Made by a program: the position numbers and the translations under genes
Shown here: piece by piece, positions 51,501 through 59,400 of the stretch
Layout: each line of letters opens with the position of its first letter
How positions within the stretch are numbered: position 1 is the stretch's first letter
The notes under the pieces: generated by a model
What the model saw: the letters and a program-made list of their open reading frames with translations, nothing else
What the model was told of the DNA's origin: nothing
Database searches by the model: none
From: Distichodus sexfasciatus
Lineage: Eukaryota > Chordata > Actinopteri > Characiformes > Distichodontidae
Direction: 5' to 3'
Assembly: GCA_032718565.1 (NCBI GenBank)
Contig: JAVGVS010000165.1
Location: 217,569-281,568 of the forward strand
Length of the DNA: 64,000 nucleotides

Positions 51501-54500
51501 GGAGTCCAATTGGAACACGGCCAGTGCCTCCATCGCGGGGGAGAGGAGAGAGAGCCAAGGATCTCCAGAAAACATTTGGAACACGTTCCCTAGGGTCTCT
51601 GGCACAGAGGTAATTAAATTACCTATGTGTGTGTGTTCGTGTGTGCGTGTGTTTGTGAGTGCACGTTGGAACTTCCTCCCTTATTATATTCCGGAGAACA
51701 ATTCTAAGAGATTTTTCCTTTATTGTGCACCAGACCAATTCACATTCAGGTCGTATTACATGCGTTGACTCTCTTTCTTTTTTGTTTTCGCAGTCTATAT
51801 TTCTCTCCTTCTTTCACTTCTTGCCACAAAAATAATGCCATAGTTCTGACATTTTTAACACAGTGCCAAGGCAAGTGAGCGTGAAAGCACAGCCGAGTGA
51901 AGGCGTGGCATTTGGAGCGTAGTGCACAACATTTTAAGGAAAAGTCACTTCCCGCCCTATGTGGTGTACCAAGTTAAATAGTGTACATGGAGGGTGACAC
52001 TCCATAAGCACTACCTAGTGCGTAGAAAGCCGTTAAGATACAACCCCGGTTATTTCCTGAGATACATACTAGCGCATAGAAAAATATGATGAGCGTTATA
52101 CCTACCATGCTATTAAGTGCGGCAGTACACGGCTCAGGACACAGCCCATGTGAGAGCTCACATTTGCTAAGTGAGGCAAACAAGCAATTTAGTTGCTGGC
52201 GACCGTTCCACTGTGCGCGCAGAATTTTGGCACAAATTAACACCATACATTTCCGACGTACAATAAATGCGTCATATAATATTGGCTGAAAATATTGGCC
52301 GATTCCGAGATCATTGTTCATATATATATTTACAGCCTCAAAAGTCAAAAGGTCAGAGGGTCACCCATATCCTGACTGTACATCCTCTGACCCCTGCCTG
52401 TAATTTTATCCCTTGCTCTCTCCTTTCATCCAGCCCTGAGTGTGAGAGAATCTCACACACACACTTTCTTTTGTGTTGTGGGCAGGCTTTTAGGTATTTA
52501 TGACGACCTTGGTGGAGTTTTCAGCATTGACAGAATTTAAGAAATAACTGCAACAACCGCAATGTCAGTTTGGATTCCTTTTCCATGAATTGCCCAGCCC
52601 TAATAGCAGGACTGGGTGTGGGTGTGAGTGTGAGTATGAGTATGTGAGCCATTATGTGACTTCAGGCTTTTTCCTTCCGGCAACAGATAATCACTTAAAT
52701 TCACTTAAATTTGAAGCAGCTAAAGAAAAGACATGATGGTATTTTTTTATTTTTGCTATAATTATTATAATAATAATTTTTATTTGGTGGAGTATTATTA
52801 ATCCTGTTTTTTTAATTTTCCATCATTTTATTCTATCTGATCAATAAGGTGCTCAACATAAAGTACAGTTTTAAGTGAAGAGAATTACACAAAAGTCCTT
52901 TAGTTCCTGTTTGAGGTCTTTTTTGGATTCTATGTTTGTGTGATTGACTGATGGAAACCTCCGTGGAACACACACCTGTAACTTTTCACCATGTCGGCTC
53001 GAATACCGATGTCAACAAATCTAGGCGGTGTGTGTGTGTTAGACCTGAAACGCCGTGCATCGGTGTGGGATGTAAACATCGGCGGCAAACGGATTTTGAG
53101 AGTAAACAGTGAGAATTGATTTGAGGGAAAAACACACATGGAGTGTATTGTGCTTTGGTTGAAAAAAAAAAAAAACAACAGGTCTGTATTGTACCTTAGG
53201 TATAGAGCACGCAGGAATTAGGTTTATGTGTTTGTGTTTGTGTGTGTGTGTGTAAGTGTGGGAGCCAGCAGTGGTGATGGTATAGGGTTATGCAAGGGAG
53301 GGAATGTGGGGGTGTATGTGCATGTGGGAAGGAAGGACGTGATGTAGTGTGTGTGTGTGTGTGGGAAGGTTTCGTGTACTTACTGTATGGCACACATTCG
53401 TACTGAACCTCCAGGTACTTGTACGTTCCAGGGCACGGATCTGGAAAAACATCTGGACCGGCAACAACGGCACACTGAGTTCTGTTGTTACATCTGGAAC
53501 ACACACACACAGAAAGAGAGAGAAACACAACGTCCAATCTTTAACAGGTTCATTTTACATCCAAACACACACACACACACACACAGATCAAGTCTAACCT
53601 TTTTTACGTTCTCAACTTTAAACAGCAGCTAAAAGAGCAGAATCGATCCTGGAGCATGGCAAAGCCTGGAACCCGATATGCGCCACAATAAAACTCTGTT
53701 CTGTCAACACTTTTACACTGTTTAATTTTTTGTTTATGCACATCGACCCAGTAAAAATGTCTCATGAAAAAAGCATGACTTGCATTTTTTGTCACTAAGA
53801 GGGCAAAAGGACCAACAGATACTTTTTGACACGGTTGACACGTGTTATTTAGATAGTGAGCGGGTCATTCTTAACACTGCAGTGTGCGTGTGTGTGGGTG
53901 ACAAATAAAGAATCCGGAATCATCACTAGGTCTAGATATTAGATGGGCAAAAAATACAATGACAACTTTAATGGAGATGCCCCCTTGTGGTCAAAACAGG
54001 GAATGACAACTTTAATGGAGATGCCCCCTTGTGGTCAAAACAGGGAGTGACAACTTTAATGGCAATGCCCCTTGTAGTCAAAATATGGAATGTGTGTCTG
54101 GCTTCTCTTTGTTCTATTTGTGCTCCCTCGTTGCTACAGGAGACAGCATTTCATATCTATTAAAAAGGCTATAGTAGAATAATCAAGATTTTAAATTATG
54201 AGCCACAATTATGGATTTTTATGTCTAATGTCAGTCGGTAATTTCAGTGTCACTTTTTCTGGTCTGATCCTGATATTGTAATCTGGAGTATTTACTGATT
54301 AAGATTAAAATGACCAAACGAAAGAACGCAAACACACGAAAACACACAGACATAATTAGGCATTTCGCATGGCCACGGCTAACTTGTTCTGCAATATTTT
54401 GTGATACAAAATGCATAAAATTTTTAGATCTTCATATCTGTATGTGGGCCATCTTTAGATATTTATAGGACTGAAGCCAGAAACCATCAAAGAAGAATGA

Positions 54501-54557
54501 AAAAAGCAGACGGAAAAAAGAAAAAAAGAGAGAGCTCTATATAAGACAGCTGTGGCC

Positions 54558-54590
<33 letters not shown>

Positions 54591-54664
54591 CATACAGAGC
54601 ATCTCAGTGTTCCTGTAAACTACACGCTTGCAGACAGATGCACCACAATATCACGAAACTGCAT

Positions 54665-54695
<31 letters not shown>

Positions 54696-55251
54696 ACACA
54701 CTCCCTCACACACACTGGAATCTAGGAGGACTTAACACTCAGTTATATATCTCTCCCTTCGAAGTTACCATGGAAACCTCCCAGTCCGAATCCGGAGGGG
54801 TGCATCAAAATGCACAAACACACACACACACGCACACACCAGTTTTCCACATTTCACAACATCAGTGACAGAAAGTCAGGAGACAGCTGGCAAAAATACT
54901 ACTTGAGACTGTGTGTGTGTGTATGTGTGTGAGAGAGAGAGAGGGTCAGAGTGGTAGCAGAGATGCACAAACAAGTGTGTGTGTGTGTGTGTGTATGTCT
55001 GCACTAATTGCTGTGTTGAGTGAGTGTGACAGTCATACTCCCAGAGTGCCATGGGGCATCTCTGGTTTCCGGGGCGACGGCTCTTGTGTGTCTATGTGCA
55101 GCGTTCAGATATGACCTAATTTAACGAGGAAGGGACAGAGACGGACAGAGAGACGGGGAGAAAGAGAGAGAAACTAAAAGAAGAAGAAAGAGAGAGAGAG
55201 ATAAAGAGGAAGAAGAAGGGAGGGGCGATGAGGTGGACAGCGAGAGTGATG

Positions 55252-55285
<34 letters not shown>

Positions 55286-55592
55286 GTGTGTGTGTTGAAA
55301 CTGGTACTTAAATCTCTAGGAAGTACTACATTAATCTCTTCCTCTCTGTCTCTCTCACTCTTCAGTGCTCAGATGATGGACTGATCAGACAGGCTGCCAG
55401 GAGAAGTCAACATTCGTGAACTAGGGCAATGTGTGTATGAGTGTGTGTGTGTGTGTGTGCGTTTACACACACTCCCAAACTGTCACCCATTTGAATGAAA
55501 GGTTAGGGCCGAAACACTGACTTTCCAGAACTTCAGCTCGATTCGTTACGAGATTCTCAGGGAAGACGCTTTGCCTGACGTTCTTTACCTGT

Positions 55593-55625
<33 letters not shown>

Positions 55626-56392
55626 ACACTCACAGAAACACAGCCGCTATTGATCCCGTCATCGTCAAGTAGCTTAAACAGATAGACCATGTCCGACTAA
55701 ACTGACCCCGGCAGAAATCAAGTCAAAGTGAGCTGAGACAACGTGAGACGGCCAGAAGAGGAAAAACACACTTTTTCTGACACAGACACAGACAGCTGCT
55801 CCCAGATCAGTTTTACACTTGTTGTATCTCCCGAGAAGAATGCAGAACTGACCTGGGAGCAGCTTTCTGCATTTGGATTGGTGTTTAAAATGACAGGTAC
55901 AGGAGTGGGTTCAGCACCTTCTAAATGTGACTCGTAAGGCAGAAAGCTGCCCCCAGATCAGTTTTACACTCTTTGAATCTCCTGACGGGAGTGTAGAACT
56001 GATCTGGGAACTCTCTTCCTTATGGGTCACATTAAGAAGATGCTGAGCCCAGTCCTGTCCCTGTCAATGTGAAGACCAATCCAGACGCAGAAACCAGTGC
56101 GTTTACCTGTGTTTTTTTAGGGCTAGAGCAGGGCGGGGGTCCCAAAAACCTTTCTACGTTCTAACCCCAGTGTGTGTCGTGCTTCCGCCGCTCTGCTTCT
56201 TCACCTCCAGCGTGTCACCATGGATCTAAGCTAAGCGTCTCTCCGTTGATCACCTTCTAATTATCCTTCGCTATTGATTACGGAATTAAACCAACTATCG
56301 ACGGTGCGCTACGATGCACACACACACACATACACACACACAGTCAGCAGCAAACAAATTAGCCCGGACTGGAAGAAAATTAAAGGTCACAC

Positions 56393-56429
<37 letters not shown>

Positions 56430-59400
56430 AGCGCGCGCGAAGGAGGCGAAAGCAATAGAGAGATAAGTGTAAGAATGTGAGCGGGAGGGAGAGAGAGAGG
56501 GAGGGAGGGAGGAGAAAGACTGACAGACAGAGTCAGAAAGAGAGAACTGGAGAGAAGAAGTGAGCAGAGAAGGTAGAGAATATGTAAAAGAGAGAGATGA
56601 AGAGAGAAAGAGAGAGCCAAAGAAAGTCAATGTTGTCAGAGAGAGTGATCGGCAGCGGACGAGAGAGAGCGCGAAAGAGAGCGCGAGGTGAGGCGGAGCG
56701 GAGATATTGCCAGGTGAAGTGGAGGAAGAGCGAAGCGAGCGATGGAGAGACGAGGCGGTGAATGATAAACGACATGCGACTATAAATAGCGTCCAGGGCG
56801 AGGATAAAGGGAAAGACGAGCGCCGTCTCGTCTCGTCTCCCTTCCCTCCCTTCCTCTCCTCCTCCTCCGTTCCGCGGAGCGACTCTCTCGGTCGGGGCGA
56901 ACGTAGGCGTCGGGGGCCGGCGCTTCCTTTCTGACCCGATTTGCGGAATCGGCGCCAGCTAGCGGACTGGCGGAGCCGTGGTCCCCGGCGTCCCGCTTCA
57001 ACCGAGCCAGACGTTCCTCCCGGCGACTGGTCGCGGTCGAGAGGCTAAACTGGAAGGGCCGGCTGTTTTATCGAGGGCCTGCATTGTTGTAACAAATCTG
57101 GCGGCGGTATTCAGGCCTCATCCGCGCGGGCGTTCCAATCTTGGATAAACAAACACGCTCGGAACGCTCTTGGAGCCTTTTTGTAGCTGAGTGTTTACCT
57201 GTGGGTTGTCTTTGTAAATAGTTCACGGAAAATGGATCCCAATGCTTCATCAAAACTTGTAAAAATCCTCCTGATACGGTGACGTACGGGTACTGGCTTC
57301 AGCCTAACGGTCACCGTATTCTGCTCTACTTCCTGCATCGGCTGGGCTGGAGCGACGTCCTCGGACATCTTCAAAACCCAGTTTCTTCCGCATTTCCCAT
57401 ATCAGAGCGCTTTTGGAATCATGGGACATATTCATATTTGGTGAGAGGGTGGGAACGAGCTAACGACCGAGGGAGGGTTTATCGGGTCAGAGTGCGAGGG
57501 TGTGCTAGAACGTCACACTCCACTGAGGATCGTGAGAATGCGTTAAAAAATTTGTGTGTGTGTGTGAAAGGTGGAAATTCTGAATGGTAATGAACTCTCA
57601 GCTTGGCCGTAGAAGCATGCTAATTGGAGTTCACAATCTGCTCTAGCCTCGGGCAGTAAATGTGTGTGTGTGTGTGTATGCGTGTGGCCACACACATAGG
57701 TGATAATATAGATCATTCAACTGCAAGGCACAGAGATTGTCCTCACTCATTCATAAACACTTCGGCGGTAATTAAGTGTGCGAGTGCGCAATGCTTAACA
57801 CGCTCTTATGTCTCTTTGCCGAGCTGCGCCCACCCACGAAAGACCCAGACACCCCACGTTTCTCCATTCCTCATTCTAGACCTCCCGAGAGCACAATCAT
57901 CAGTAATGCTGCGTTCAATGGCAAAAATCCCTAAAATCCCATGTTGAGGACTGTTTATAATCGACGTCGCAGATTACGCCGGAACGTCGAATTGTCGTCC
58001 CAGCCCTAGCGCGAATTAGCGCAAATTAGTGCGAATGTCGAACAATATAACAGCTTTACCGCAGTGACACTGCATAACACATTGTGCAGCGCGGATACGT
58101 AAAGAGAGTGCTGCTAACGTAATTAGCAATATGCTAGCAACCATGCTTTTGGATACGCAAACGCAGAAAAACCTACAATTCAATCGAACAAGGATATGTT
58201 TCCCAAAAGCGTAGTTGCTAACTATATTAGCAACTAACATAGTGGACATTAGCAACTAACAGAGTGTTGCTAACGTGGTTAGCAATATGCTAGCAACCAT
58301 GCTTTTGGAGATGCAAACGCAGAAAAACCTACAATTCAATCAAACAGGGATGCGTTTCCCAAAAGCGTAGTTGCTAACTATATTAGCAACTACCATAGTG
58401 GACATTAGCAACTAACAGAGTGTTGCTAACATAATTAGTAATACAATAGCAACCATGCTTTTGGGAAACGCACCCCAGATGGGCTTCATAGATCAGCCCG
58501 ATGCCACTGATACCCTGATGCCCAGATCCAGCTACTTGAGTTGTTATCGGATCGCTATTCCATCCACGGCTCGGTGCATCCCGACTCTAAAGTCTTTAAA
58601 AGTAGATATGACCAGTGTTGGGAGTAACGCATTACAAAAGTAACAAGTTACAGTAACGGATTACTTTTTGCTGTAACGTAGTAATGTAAGACACTACTTG
58701 TCAATTTTCAGTAATATTTTACTCGGTAAATGTTCAGTAACACATGCGTCACAAAGCACTTTTAACCAAAAATGTATTTGTTTAAAAGCAGCAAGACCGC
58801 AAGACCTCATATTAATTATCTGTGATTTAAAAAAATGCGCGAGAATTGTATTTCCTGTTCGTGGTTAGTTGAGCCCCTTGCACAGTGCATCACATAAGGC
58901 TTGCTTCTCCAGTGAGATGGCAAAAGACAGTACTTTTGCGAGGTGGACGTTTGCGCATTACTTTGAGTTCGTCAGGGATGAGGACAAAAAGAATGCTTTA
59001 GTCAAGTGCAATTTTTGCCCAAACCCTAAAGAACTATCGACGTCGAGAAATAGCACGAGCAATTTGAAAAAACACTTGAACCGCGAGAACCTTGAGATCT
59101 GCAATATTTTTTCTCATATTAGAATGTCAATTTATATCTTCAGTTATTTTGGTGAAAGTAACTGAAAAGTTAGAAAAGTCATGTAACGATTACAATTCTG
59201 AGACAGTAATATTGTAAGGTAGCTGAGTATTACACTTTGCAAGTAACTTGCACAACACTGGATATGACATAAAACACAGGAGTCGGACAAAATCGGAGTT
59301 GAGATTTCAACAATGCAGTTGCCATACACACAGTAGTGTGCAAAAGAATTGAATCGAAACGTGATTCTTTTGTCGATTCGAAACTGATTCATGCATTCCA

